From positions 2,980,543-3,044,542 of the forward strand of contig CP074573.1 of the NCBI GenBank assembly GCA_018394295.1: DNA of 64,000 bases, given 5' to 3'. Below, in pieces: positions 25,793-34,396 of this stretch. This stretch comes from Mycoplasmatota bacterium (GTDB lineage Bacteria > Bacillota_I > Bacilli_A > Haloplasmatales > Haloplasmataceae). Position numbers and translations under genes: made by a program. Positions within the stretch are counted from its first letter, which is position 1; each line of letters starts with the position of its first letter. The notes under the pieces were generated by a model, which had not been told where the DNA came from, searched no databases, and worked only from the letters and a program-made list of their open reading frames with translations.

Positions 25793-26788
25793 ATGCTTAA
25801 ATTAGCACATAAACATTTATGGAAAAAAGATAGGATAGATAATCATTTTCCTAAGTTAGACCATGATATAGAAGTTGATGTTTTAATCATTGGAGGTGGT
25901 GTATCAGGTGCACTTTCAGCGTATATTTTTCAAGAAAAGAATATCAATGTAGCATTAATCGAAAGAGGAAAAATTGTTAATGAATCTCCGATAGGTTCTA
26001 CATCACCTGAAGAAATTGATACTGATTTCAAAAAAATCATACCCTATCTTGATGAGGTACAAGTAATGGATACTTTTTCTTTTACATTAGAAATGATTTA
26101 TAAATTAGATGACATGACAGATAATCTAGCTGATAAATGTGAATTTTTTAGAAATCCAAGTCTTAATTATTCAAATCAAGATGAAGGTACTGACTCATGT
26201 GATACGAAAGGAGATTCAAACCAGTTTGCTTTTCCTTTATGTGAATGCTTATCATATAATAGTGGTGTTAGAGTTAATCCTCTAAAATTAACGAATCAAT
26301 TATTTAAATATTGTAAGAAAAAGGGCCTACCCATCTATGAAAATACAGAAGTCTATGAGTTCAAACTAGAAAATAATGGGGTTACTGTTGTTACGAAAGA
26401 TAAAAAACAAATTCTTTGTAAGAAAGTTTTAATGGCAAGTAGTTATGATAGTTCATTATTTTTTGATAAAAACCTAAACTGGCAAGAACATCGATTATTT
26501 AAAAAAATAGAAACATTAAAACAACAGGATAAACATTTATTAACACAATATAAGTATCAAATGATAGAAGGAAATAATGCAGTGGAATATCACTTTAATG
26601 GTCTTATGTCAGATAAAAAAGACGACATACTGTATATAGATGAACATAATGAATATCCAAACATCTATTTTAATTTTGGGATAGATAACAAAGGATTATT
26701 ATATACTTTGATGGGAGCAACGCTTCTTTCAGATAAATACTTAGGAATTAATAATAAACGCTTAAATATGTTTAAATTGTATCGATAA
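25793..26788 (+). CDS. FAD-dependent oxidoreductase (DAO family)
   Basis: 331 residues with an N-terminal dinucleotide-binding fold, VLIIGGGVSGALSA (about residue 30), then ALIERGK at the end of the second strand, and a DAO-like substrate region. It resembles YurR/glycine-oxidase-like proteins fused in some relatives to a Rieske domain; no Rieske CxH motifs are seen here and the C-terminus is short. Substrate unknown. GGAGGG lies upstream with a promoter-like region in the 146-base gap. The protein is somewhat shorter than typical DAO enzymes (360-390 residues). Confidence 0.75.
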   Translation: MLKLAHKHLWKKDRIDNHFPKLDHDIEVDVLIIGGGVSGALSAYIFQEKNINVALIERGKIVNESPIGSTSPEEIDTDFKKIIPYLDEVQVMDTFSFTLEMIYKLDDMTDNLADKCEFFRNPSLNYSNQDEGTDSCDTKGDSNQFAFPLCECLSYNSGVRVNPLKLTNQLFKYCKKKGLPIYENTEVYEFKLENNGVTVVTKDKKQILCKKVLMASSYDSSLFFDKNLNWQEHRLFKKIETLKQQDKHLLTQYKYQMIEGNNAVEYHFNGLMSDKKDDILYIDEHNEYPNIYFNFGIDNKGLLYTLMGATLLSDKYLGINNKRLNMFKLYR

Positions 26789-26883
26789 CTACATGAATTT
26801 GTGGTTATTTTTTTTTAGGCAACACTAAATTTATTTTTAAGAATAAACTAATGTAGATAGAAAAAGGATGATGAAATGAAAAA

Positions 26884-27753
26884 ATGATGAATGAGTCTAT
26901 TATAAAAAAGATGTTAATTGTTCAAAAAAGTGAAATGACTGAGCATAATTTTTATCGTAAGATTGCATCACTACAAAAAGATGAACATAATAAAAAGTTG
27001 CTTAACCATATTGCGGATGATGAGTTAACCCATTATGAGTTTTGGAAAGCTTATACTAATGTAGATGTAAAAGGGAATATATTTAGGGTTTTATTTTATT
27101 ATTTTATTGTAGTTCTTTTTGGATTAACTTTTGGTGTAAGATTAATGGAAAAGAATCAAAGAAAAATCAAACGATTATATCATGAAATAAATGATGAAAT
27201 TGGTGGGATAGAAGATATTATTAATGATGAAAATGAGCACGAAACAATGCATATAAATGAAATTGATGAAGAACGATTAAAATATATTGGTTCTATTGTA
27301 TTAGGTCTTAATGATGCTTTAGTTGAATTCACAGGTGCTATTGCTGGATTTACCTTTGCTTTGGCAAGTAGTCAACTGGTTGCTAAAGCAGGATTAATTG
27401 CAGGAATTGCAGCTTCCTTATCAATGGCAAGTAGTGAATATTTAGCAACTAAGCATGAAGAGAACCAACGATTCGCAATAATTTCAGCGTTCTATACAGG
27501 AATGGCTTATTTGATTGCAGTATCATTAATGATTTTTCCCTATTTTATTTTTGAACAATTATTTGTGTGTTTAGGAATAATGATCAGTATTGTTGTTTTG
27601 ATTATTTTTTTATTTAATTACTATATTTCGATTGCTAAAGAACTATCCTTTAAAAAAAGATTTATAGAAATGCTTTGTATTAGTTTAGGAGTAGCTACAT
27701 TATCATTTTTAATTGGATATTTAGTTAGAAATGTAATAGGTGTTGATGTATAA
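26884..27753 (+). CDS. Ferritin-like/VIT1 fusion membrane protein, copy 1
   Basis: 289 residues. The N-terminal 130 residues form a ferritin/rubrerythrin-like four-helix region with metal-ligand patterns E-x-x-E-H-N, DDELTHYEFW and NDENEHETMH. The C-terminal half is a VIT1/CCC1-type transporter (GSIVLGLNDALVEFTGAIAGF, near residue 140, described here by GLNDALVE) with five helices. The arrangement is that of the membrane-bound ferritin MbfA, an iron (or Mn) exporter. Two ATG codons in tandem make the exact start uncertain. A close paralogue follows 81 bases downstream. Confidence 0.85.
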   Translation: MMNESIIKKMLIVQKSEMTEHNFYRKIASLQKDEHNKKLLNHIADDELTHYEFWKAYTNVDVKGNIFRVLFYYFIVVLFGLTFGVRLMEKNQRKIKRLYHEINDEIGGIEDIINDENEHETMHINEIDEERLKYIGSIVLGLNDALVEFTGAIAGFTFALASSQLVAKAGLIAGIAASLSMASSEYLATKHEENQRFAIISAFYTGMAYLIAVSLMIFPYFIFEQLFVCLGIMISIVVLIIFLFNYYISIAKELSFKKRFIEMLCISLGVATLSFLIGYLVRNVIGVDV

Positions 27754-27757
27754 ATAT

Positions 27758-27785
27758 AACTGCCCCAAAAAAGGCAGTTATTTTG
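27758..27785 (+). terminator. Terminator between the two ferritin-VIT genes
   Basis: A 7-bp stem AACTGCC/GGCAGTT with 8-base loop and ATTTTGTTTT tail. Confidence 0.75.
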
Positions 27786-27811
27786 TTTTAATTGGATTTA
27801 TATGATAAAAT
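27783..27811 (+). promoter_or_regulatory. Promoter of ferritin-VIT copy 2
   Basis: TTGTTT (27783-27788), 17 bases, TAAAAT (27806-27811) with an extended TGa. The -35 lies in the tail of the preceding terminator. Confidence 0.55.
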
Positions 27812-27843
27812 ATGTGAGAAAATATATATAGGAGATGATATTA

Positions 27844-28716
27844 TTGTTTGATAAAGATACTGTCCAAAAAATGTTGTTCCTACAAAAAGGTGAAATTACG
27901 GATTATATTATTTATAAAAAATTAGCTAGAAACCAAAAATCAGACCATAATAAAGAAATATTAAATAATATTGCAGAAGACGAATTAAATCACTATCATT
28001 TTTGGGAACAATATACAAAAACTAAAGTCAAACCAAATCGATTTAAAGTGTTTTTCTTCTTTTTTATTGCTCGTATATTTGGTTTAACTTTTGGGATTAA
28101 ATTAATGGAACGTGGTGAAGTAGAAACACAAGAAGTTTACAATGAACTAAAAGATAAAATTTCGGGCATTCAACAATTAATTGATGATGAAGAAGAACAT
28201 GAAAAAGAACTCATCGATGCATTAGATGAAGAGAAACTAAAATATGTAGGGTCTATCGTATTAGGACTTAATGATGCTTTAGTTGAATTAACAGGGACTT
28301 TAGCAGGGCTATCATTTGCTTTTGCTAATCCTAGATATGTCGCGTTAGCTGGTTTGATTACAGGAATTGCGGCTTCTTTGTCAATGGCGAGTAGTGAATA
28401 TTTATCTACAAAGCAAGAATCTAGTCATGGATTTGCATTAAAATCAGCATTATATACAGGTGTTGCATATGTATTTGCCGTAGCGTTTATGATATTACCA
28501 TATTTACTTCTAACTAATGTTTATGCTAGTTTATTATCCACAATTGTTATCGTTATCTTAATCATTTTTGTATTTAATTATTATATTTCAGTTGCTAAAG
28601 ATTTTTCTTTCAAGAAACGGTTCTTTGAAATGGTTTCTATAAGTTTAGGCGTTGCTTTACTATCCTTTGGTATTGGTATACTTGTAAAATCATTCTTAGG
28701 AATCGATATTGGATAA
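27844..28716 (+). CDS. Ferritin-like/VIT1 fusion membrane protein, copy 2
   Basis: A 290-residue paralogue of copy 1 with the same plan: ferritin-like region (KGEITDYIIYKKLA, EDELNHYHFWEQ, DDEEEHEKEL) then VIT1 transporter (LGLNDALVELTG, SMASSEYLSTKQ). I choose the TTG at 27844 because GGAG abuts the in-frame ATG at 27835 but lies nine bases from the TTG. It has its own promoter, so the two copies may respond to different signals. Its end lies one base before the ATG chosen for the U32 gene. Confidence 0.85.
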   Translation: MFDKDTVQKMLFLQKGEITDYIIYKKLARNQKSDHNKEILNNIAEDELNHYHFWEQYTKTKVKPNRFKVFFFFFIARIFGLTFGIKLMERGEVETQEVYNELKDKISGIQQLIDDEEEHEKELIDALDEEKLKYVGSIVLGLNDALVELTGTLAGLSFAFANPRYVALAGLITGIAASLSMASSEYLSTKQESSHGFALKSALYTGVAYVFAVAFMILPYLLLTNVYASLLSTIVIVILIIFVFNYYISVAKDFSFKKRFFEMVSISLGVALLSFGIGILVKSFLGIDIG

Positions 28717-28717
28717 T

Positions 28718-31054
28718 ATGAAAAAAGTTGAATTACTTGCTCCTGCAGGTTCCATAGCTGCTTTAAAAGCAGCTATCTCAAGTGGCGCTGATGCAGTCTA
28801 TTTAGGTGGCGGTCAGTTTGGGGCAAGAGCATACGCTAAAAACTTTAGTAAAGAAGAAATGATTGAGGCAATTAAATTAGCACATTTGTATGATGTTTTG
28901 GTATATATTACGGTTAACACCTTAATTTATGATCATGAATTTCAAGAAGTTATGGATTATGTTGATTTTTTATATCATCATGATGTAGATGCACTTATTG
29001 TACAAGATTTAGGATTAATGCGTGTTATTAGAGAATATTATCCTGATTTAGAAATTCATGGTAGTACACAAATGACCATTCATAATGCTGAAGGCGCTAA
29101 ATTACTTGAAGAAGAAGGGGTTAAACGGGTCGTTTTGGCTAGAGAAAACTCCTTAGAAGAAGTAAAAAAAATTAATGAAAAAGTGTCGATAGAGACAGAA
29201 ATATTTATACATGGTGCTTTATGTGTCAGTTATTCAGGACAATGTTTAATGAGTAGCTTAATTGGTGGAAGAAGTGGAAACCGAGGTAGGTGTGCTCAAC
29301 CTTGTCGAAAGTTATATGATTTAGCATTAGAAGATAAGGTTATTGATAAAAATAAATTTCTAATCAGTCCGAAGGATTTAAATACGATTAATCACCTTGA
29401 TGAAATTATTGAGTCAGGGGTTTCTTCCTTAAAGATTGAAGGAAGAATGAAGAGCCCAGAATATGTAGCGGTAGTGGTTTCAATTTATCGAAAAGCAATT
29501 GATCAATATTATCAAAAGAAGAAGATTAATATAACAACAGCTGATTTAGAACAGTTAAAACAAATTTTTAATCGTCAATTTACAAAGGGATTTCTATTTA
29601 ATGAAAATGGAAATGCGTTCATTAATACTGAGAAAAATAATAACATGGGTGTTTTATGTGGCGTTGTTGAGTCATCAAAAAAACATCAAGTTTCTATCAG
29701 ATGTTTTAAAAAAATTCATGTTCAAGATGGAATTTATTTTGAAGGGACGGATCAAGGATTAACGATTTCTAAAGTGTTTAGGAATGGAAAGGCAATTATT
29801 GAAGCAAATAAAAATGAATTAATTACTTTAGATGTGAAAGAAAAGATAAAACCAGGCGTTAAAGTTTTTAAAACAAAAGATGTGATGCTTGAAGAAAAAG
29901 CAAGAAATATCGATTTAAAAAGGATTGGGATAAAGGCAGAAGTTACCCTTAAAATAGGTGATAAACCTAAATTGAAACTAGTAGATGACTTAGGGTTTGA
30001 AGTTGTGTCAGAATCTAATTTTATTGTACAAAAAAGTAAAAAACAAATATTTAATGAGGATAAAATTAAAAATCAGTTAGGTAAATTAGGAAATACCCCC
30101 TTTTATTTTACCTCCTTAAACATAAATAAAGATGAAGATATCTTTATTGTCGTTAGTGCTTTAAATGAATTAAGGAGAACTGCGATTGAGCAATTAATTT
30201 CTTTAAGACAAGAACGACATAAAAGAGATAAACATGTTCCTTATCAATATCAAAAAGAAACCGTTGAAAATAATAATAGCCAACCTGATTTAGTTGTTTA
30301 TTGTCATCAAATGGATCAAGTAAAGGCAGCCCATGATTGTGGTATCACTAAAATAATTGTTAATGAAGAAATATACGATGAAATAAATGAAAATAGAGAA
30401 TTATATTATTGTGGTAAGAACAGAGTTAATGAAAAACCAATGATTAATACTAGTTGTAAAGGATTAGTAGTGTCTGATTTAGGTACTCTATATCTAACAA
30501 AAGACACTTCTACTGAAGTTATAACGAATTTTAATTTAAATGTTACTAATTCAGAAACGGTTAAATATTTAAAAGAAAAACAAGTTTCATATGTGACCTT
30601 ATCATATGAAATGAATGATTTGAGTTATAAAAAACTAAAATATAATGATAAATTGAATTTAGAAATTATCGTTTATGGATATCAAGAGGTAATGGTAACT
30701 AAGTATTGTCTATTTACTGAAAATTGTAAGAGACAATGTCAAAAGCAAAATTATTATTTAATCGATTCTAGAAAAGAAAAGTTTTTAGTTAATATGGATA
30801 AAAAATGTCATATGCATATTTATAATAGTAAAAATTTAATATTAGCGAATGAAGTATTACGACTTATGAAATATGGATATAAAAGATTTCGATTACAATT
30901 TTCTAAGGAAAATTATGACGAATCAGTTAGGATTATTAATGCTTATAAAGACCTAATAGATGAGCATAATAAAATACCTATCGATAAGATAATAGAAGAG
31001 TATAAAATTAAAAATCAATTCACTCGTGGATATTTTAATAAGGATATTTTATAA
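28718..31054 (+). CDS. U32 family protein with DUF3656 (RlhA/TrhP-type RNA hydroxylation)
   Basis: 778 residues. The N-terminal U32 TIM-like domain begins ELLAPAGSIAALKAAISSGA and contains the signature IFIHGALCVSYSGQC (about residue 168) and RCAQPCR. The long middle segment corresponds to DUF3656 and the C-terminal part is a second conserved region with Cys residues (CLFTENCKRQC). E. coli RlhA and Bacillus TrhP of this family hydroxylate C2501 of 23S rRNA or tRNA wobble U using prephenate; peptidase activity is not expected. An in-frame TTG at 28709 overlaps the preceding gene; I prefer ATG at 28718. Confidence 0.88.
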   Translation: MKKVELLAPAGSIAALKAAISSGADAVYLGGGQFGARAYAKNFSKEEMIEAIKLAHLYDVLVYITVNTLIYDHEFQEVMDYVDFLYHHDVDALIVQDLGLMRVIREYYPDLEIHGSTQMTIHNAEGAKLLEEEGVKRVVLARENSLEEVKKINEKVSIETEIFIHGALCVSYSGQCLMSSLIGGRSGNRGRCAQPCRKLYDLALEDKVIDKNKFLISPKDLNTINHLDEIIESGVSSLKIEGRMKSPEYVAVVVSIYRKAIDQYYQKKKINITTADLEQLKQIFNRQFTKGFLFNENGNAFINTEKNNNMGVLCGVVESSKKHQVSIRCFKKIHVQDGIYFEGTDQGLTISKVFRNGKAIIEANKNELITLDVKEKIKPGVKVFKTKDVMLEEKARNIDLKRIGIKAEVTLKIGDKPKLKLVDDLGFEVVSESNFIVQKSKKQIFNEDKIKNQLGKLGNTPFYFTSLNINKDEDIFIVVSALNELRRTAIEQLISLRQERHKRDKHVPYQYQKETVENNNSQPDLVVYCHQMDQVKAAHDCGITKIIVNEEIYDEINENRELYYCGKNRVNEKPMINTSCKGLVVSDLGTLYLTKDTSTEVITNFNLNVTNSETVKYLKEKQVSYVTLSYEMNDLSYKKLKYNDKLNLEIIVYGYQEVMVTKYCLFTENCKRQCQKQNYYLIDSRKEKFLVNMDKKCHMHIYNSKNLILANEVLRLMKYGYKRFRLQFSKENYDESVRIINAYKDLIDEHNKIPIDKIIEEYKIKNQFTRGYFNKDIL

Positions 31055-31091
31055 TATTAGTGAATAAAATTAATTTAAGGAGATGAATGGT

Positions 31092-31541
31092 ATGGATATT
31101 AATTTCAAACATGATCATAAATGTTTTAATTTTCGTGTGGCTTCTGTAATCAAAAAAGAGGATAAAATATTACTTACAAAAGACTTAAATTATCATACAT
31201 TACCAGGTGGAAGAGTCCATTTTGGAGAGACTACAGAAACCGCAGTTAAAAGAGCTGTATACGATGCATTAAATATACATGTTGAAATATCAAAGTTGCT
31301 TTCAATTAATGAAAACTTCTTTGATTATGGAGAAGATGATTATCATGAATTATTGTTTGTCTACTTATGTGAAATAGAAGATGATGTTGATATAGAAGAT
31401 ATAGATTTTAGTAAATTTACAAAAACTCAGTATCAACTTATCTCATGCAAAGAAATATTAAATTTGAATTTTAAACCAGAGTTTATTTTAAGTGATTTAG
31501 AAAAAGTTTCTAATCAAATTACTCATAATGTGAATAAATAA
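31092..31541 (+). CDS. Nudix-fold protein with degenerate catalytic box
   Basis: 149 residues with the Nudix fold order: VASVIKKEDKILLTKD, then LPGGRVHFGETTETA. The Nudix box should read GX5EX7REUXEEXGU, but REUXEEXG is replaced by RAVYDALN, so the metal-binding glutamates are missing. Hydrolysis is therefore doubtful and a binding or structural role is possible. The start is the ATG at 31092, nine bases after AAGGAG; the ATG at 31083 abuts that site. A terminator follows. Confidence 0.8.
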   Translation: MDINFKHDHKCFNFRVASVIKKEDKILLTKDLNYHTLPGGRVHFGETTETAVKRAVYDALNIHVEISKLLSINENFFDYGEDDYHELLFVYLCEIEDDVDIEDIDFSKFTKTQYQLISCKEILNLNFKPEFILSDLEKVSNQITHNVNK

Positions 31542-31579
31542 CAATAGATAAATTCTTGCGTAAAGAGATGTAAAAAAAT

Positions 31580-31619
31580 AAAACTAGAGAAAAGTCAATC
31601 ATATTTTCTCTAGTTTTTT
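31580..31619 (+). terminator. Terminator of the Nudix gene
   Basis: A 14-bp perfect stem (AAAACTAGAGAAAA with TTTTCTCTAGTTTT) and T6. Confidence 0.9.
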
Positions 31620-31699
31620 GTTCGTCTTATTTATTGTTTTTACTTAATAAAATAACTAATTTATGAAAAATTTAAAAAAAAGTAATAAAATATTGTATA

Positions 31700-31733
31700 G
31701 TACCTTGCAATGAAAGGTACCATGTGTTATAAT
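31700..31733 (+). promoter_or_regulatory. Promoter and candidate PadR operator
   Basis: TTGCAA (31705-31710), 17 bases, TATAAT (31728-31733). An inverted repeat GTACCTT (31700-31706) / AAGGTAC (31714-31720) with a 7-base gap overlaps the -35, where the PadR product could repress its own operon. Confidence 0.65.
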
Positions 31734-31760
31734 GCTCATGTAATTAAGAGGAGGTTCAAA

Positions 31761-32084
31761 ATGAATATACAATTTAAAAAAGGAGTATTAGAGTTATGTG
31801 TTCTTTCTATACTAGATCAAAAAGACTGTTATGGATATGAGTTAGTTAACAATATCTCACGCAGTTTTACAATTAGTGAAGGAACAATTTATCCATTGTT
31901 ATCTAGATTGAAAAAAGAAGGGTACGTGACAACCTATTTAGAAGAGTCACAAGAAGGTCCCACAAGAAAATATTATGAACTGAGTCCAGCAGGAAGAAAC
32001 ATTTTAAAGGACCTAAAAACAGAATGGTTTTCATTTACTAAAGGAGTTAATAGATTATTGAAGAGGAGTGAAGCATATGAATAA
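31761..32084 (+). CDS. PadR family transcriptional regulator
   Basis: A 107-residue subfamily 2 PadR: winged helix with [40 protein letters not shown] and the [10 protein letters not shown] wing, then one short helix for dimerisation. The start is the ATG at 31761, preceded by GAGGAGG; an in-frame upstream ATG lies in the promoter. It overlaps the DUF1700 gene by 8 bases. This PadR-DUF1700-DUF4097 order is common in Bacillota and is thought to control envelope-related genes. Confidence 0.93.
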   Translation: MNIQFKKGVLELCVLSILDQKDCYGYELVNNISRSFTISEGTIYPLLSRLKKEGYVTTYLEESQEGPTRKYYELSPAGRNILKDLKTEWFSFTKGVNRLLKRSEAYE

Positions 32085-32643
32085 AAGAGAATTTATGAAA
32101 GTTTTTAATGAACAATTAAAAGGGATACCAGAACAAGATAAAAAAGATATATTATATGATTATGAAGAGCATTTTACGATTGGAATGAATGAGGGAAGAG
32201 AAGAAGAAGATATCGCAAAATCATTAGGTCATCCAAAATCTTTAGCTAAAGAGATGAGAGCCAATTATATGATTACTAGAGTTGAAGAATCGTTTACAGT
32301 CGGAAATTTCTTTCGCGCATTATTTGCTTCATTAGGATTAGGTTTCTTTAATTTAGTTTTCATATTAGGACCTTTCATTGCCGTTGCAGCTACGATATTT
32401 GCATTATTTGTATCTGGTGTTGCGTTTATTGTAAGTGGATTATTTGTGATTATTGCACCATTTTTTCCAAACTTCTTTGATAATGTTCCAAGCCCTATAC
32501 TAGGGATTTTTGTTGGATTAGCAATTTCTTCTCTAGGTGGATTATGGACGATTGGGACAGTTTATTTATCTAAATGGTTTTATCTAATTACTATAAAGTA
32601 TTTTAAATTTAATTTAAGTATTATTGTGAATAGGAGAAAATAA
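32077..32643 (+). CDS. DUF1700 (HAAS domain) membrane protein
   Basis: 188 residues. The N-terminal 70 residues are the helical HAAS domain ([30 protein letters not shown]), followed by a membrane region with three to four helices between about residues 85 and 180. It is translationally coupled to padR (start ATG inside the last codons of padR, GAGGAG upstream) and two bases from the DUF4097 gene. Members of this family probably act with the PadR protein as a signalling or membrane-sensing partner; the mechanism is not known. Confidence 0.88.
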   Translation: MNKREFMKVFNEQLKGIPEQDKKDILYDYEEHFTIGMNEGREEEDIAKSLGHPKSLAKEMRANYMITRVEESFTVGNFFRALFASLGLGFFNLVFILGPFIAVAATIFALFVSGVAFIVSGLFVIIAPFFPNFFDNVPSPILGIFVGLAISSLGGLWTIGTVYLSKWFYLITIKYFKFNLSIIVNRRK

Positions 32644-32645
32644 AA

Positions 32646-33596
32646 ATGACTAAAAAAATTATTATAACCTTAGTTTGTATCTTTATATTTTCAGGGATAG
32701 GTGCTATTATAGCTTTCGGAGCATCTGATAGAGTAGATTTTAATAAAACGATTAAAATTGATGAAGAAAAAGTATTTACTATTGATGATGTTGATCAATT
32801 AAACATAAAATCAACAAGTGCTGATGTCAATTTTATCTATGTTGATAGTAATGAAATCAAAGTAAAGTATTATGGAGAAATCAATTGTTTTTTATGTAAA
32901 GTAGATTATAAATTAAATGCAAGTAAATCTAATAAAACAATTGAGTTTAATGTTAATAATACATCCTTTAATTTTGGAATCTCATTTTTTGGAGATGTAA
33001 ACATGGATGTTTATTTACCTAGTACATATGAAGGTAATCTTTATATTAGTACAGTATCTTCTGATGTAAAACTTCATGATATGACATTAGATTATTTAAA
33101 CATCCGTAGCGTATCAGGAGAGGTTGAAGCAAGTAATTTAACGTTAAATAAAGCGAGGTTTAAATCAATTTCAGGTGATATTGATATTAAGAATATGACA
33201 GTGGCAAATGGTACCACGATACATACCACTTCAGGTGAGATATCACTTGACACAGTTACTTCTCAAATAAGTTTAGATTCTATATCAGGTGATATTGAAG
33301 TAGATGCGTTGAGTGGAAATCTTAATGCATCATCAACTTCAGGTGATTTAGAAATAAATGAAATAAGTGATAACTTTGATATCAGGGTTAATAGTGTATC
33401 AGGTGATGTAGTATTAGATGTCAATCAAGATGCATCATTTAATTTTGCAACAGATTCTATATCAGGTGATATTAAGATTAAGTTTGAATATTTAGTAAGT
33501 GGATCAAATTATGAACATCATGTTAGTGGAAGAGTAGGAGATAGTTCAAATAATATCAATATAAATACCACATCTGGAGATATTACCATTAAATAA
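32646..33596 (+). CDS. DUF4097 family putative adhesin/envelope protein
   Basis: 316 residues: an N-terminal signal anchor (residues 5-25), then a beta-helix-like region in which the tetrapeptide SGDI/SGEI/SGDV recurs about every 18 to 22 residues at least eight times. This is the DUF4097 (formerly DUF2807-like) pattern. The protein probably faces outside. LiaX/LiaG-type proteins with this domain take part in envelope stress responses; the link here rests on family and operon context. Confidence 0.88.
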   Translation: MTKKIIITLVCIFIFSGIGAIIAFGASDRVDFNKTIKIDEEKVFTIDDVDQLNIKSTSADVNFIYVDSNEIKVKYYGEINCFLCKVDYKLNASKSNKTIEFNVNNTSFNFGISFFGDVNMDVYLPSTYEGNLYISTVSSDVKLHDMTLDYLNIRSVSGEVEASNLTLNKARFKSISGDIDIKNMTVANGTTIHTTSGEISLDTVTSQISLDSISGDIEVDALSGNLNASSTSGDLEINEISDNFDIRVNSVSGDVVLDVNQDASFNFATDSISGDIKIKFEYLVSGSNYEHHVSGRVGDSSNNININTTSGDITIK

Positions 33597-33612
33597 TATC
33601 TAGTAATGAACA

Positions 33613-33637
33613 CACACCTATCTACTTGATAGGTGTG
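33613..33637 (+). terminator. Hairpin after the DUF4097 gene
   Basis: A 10-bp perfect stem (CACACCTATC with GATAGGTGTG), but the following T tract is weak. Confidence 0.6.
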
Positions 33638-33698
33638 AATTTAATAATTAACTATTAAATCAGGGTATTGAATACACAATTAACTTGAATAAATTAAA

Positions 33699-33717
33699 GA
33701 GAGTGTTTTTCACTCTC
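33699..33717 (-). terminator. Probable terminator of the MntP-like pseudogene
   Basis: A 7-bp stem GAGAGTG/CACTCTC with a 5-base loop; on the - strand it is followed by TTTAATTT. Confidence 0.45.
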
Positions 33718-33782
33718 ACTTGTGTTATTTTGCACAATAAACCAATGGTAAATGTTTACTTTTTTTTACAAGCAAAGTATAA

Positions 33783-34352
33783 TTAGATAAACAAAGAAAT
33801 AATTGCTAGTATAATCATAAGAACACCAGCGTAATAATCTAAGCTAGCGTTGAGTAATTTTTGAGCTGTTTTTTTACCAATAGAAAGACCAATAAAAGTT
33901 AAAATACAGCTGACAATTGAGAAAAGGAATGCAACTATTAATATATGAGTATGATCAATTGTTGTAAATGCAATTCCAGCTAGAAAACTATCAATACTTA
34001 CTGAGAAAGCAAATATACATTTATTGATAAGATTTCTTATACTAAATTGATCGTCATTCTCTTTTTTTAATAATATCATAAACCCTAATATACATAAAAT
34101 TATAAAGGGAATCATTTTGATTTTTCCTTCTAAATAGGTGGCTAAATTGATTTGTGTAAAAACAAAAAAGGCTAAATAATAACCAATTAAGGGCATAAGT
34201 AAATGGAAAAGACCTACAATTAGACTTGTAATCAATTAAGGGCATAAGTAAATGGAAAATATCCCATAAACTAAACTGAGCATGAAAGCATCAATACTTA
34301 AGGCTAAGCCTATAGATAGACCATATATAATCGATATCAGTATATTAGGCAT
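33783..34352 (-). pseudogene. Broken MntP/YtaF-like manganese exporter
   Basis: Two - strand reading frames together make one MntP-type protein. The N-terminal piece (34236-34352) reads MPNILISIIYGL...LSIDAFMLSLVYGI and stops early. The C-terminal piece (33783-34235) carries LIVGLFHLLMPLIGYYLAF and SVSIDSFLAGIAF. A 27-base sequence occurs twice with a 49-base offset (34184-34210 and 34233-34259); the rearrangement shifts the frame and seems to have removed about a dozen residues between the halves. AGAGGAA lies before the start. An assembly error is possible. Exporter activity is unlikely as it stands. Confidence 0.8.
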
Positions 34353-34396
34353 GCTAGTTCCTCTTTTCTTATGAATAAAAAACAAAGGATGATTAT

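Noticed and set aside
34184-34259. Programmed frameshift joining the MntP-like halves
   Set aside because: Removing the 49-base repeat unit does not restore the frame and about a dozen residues are missing, which fits damage rather than recoding.
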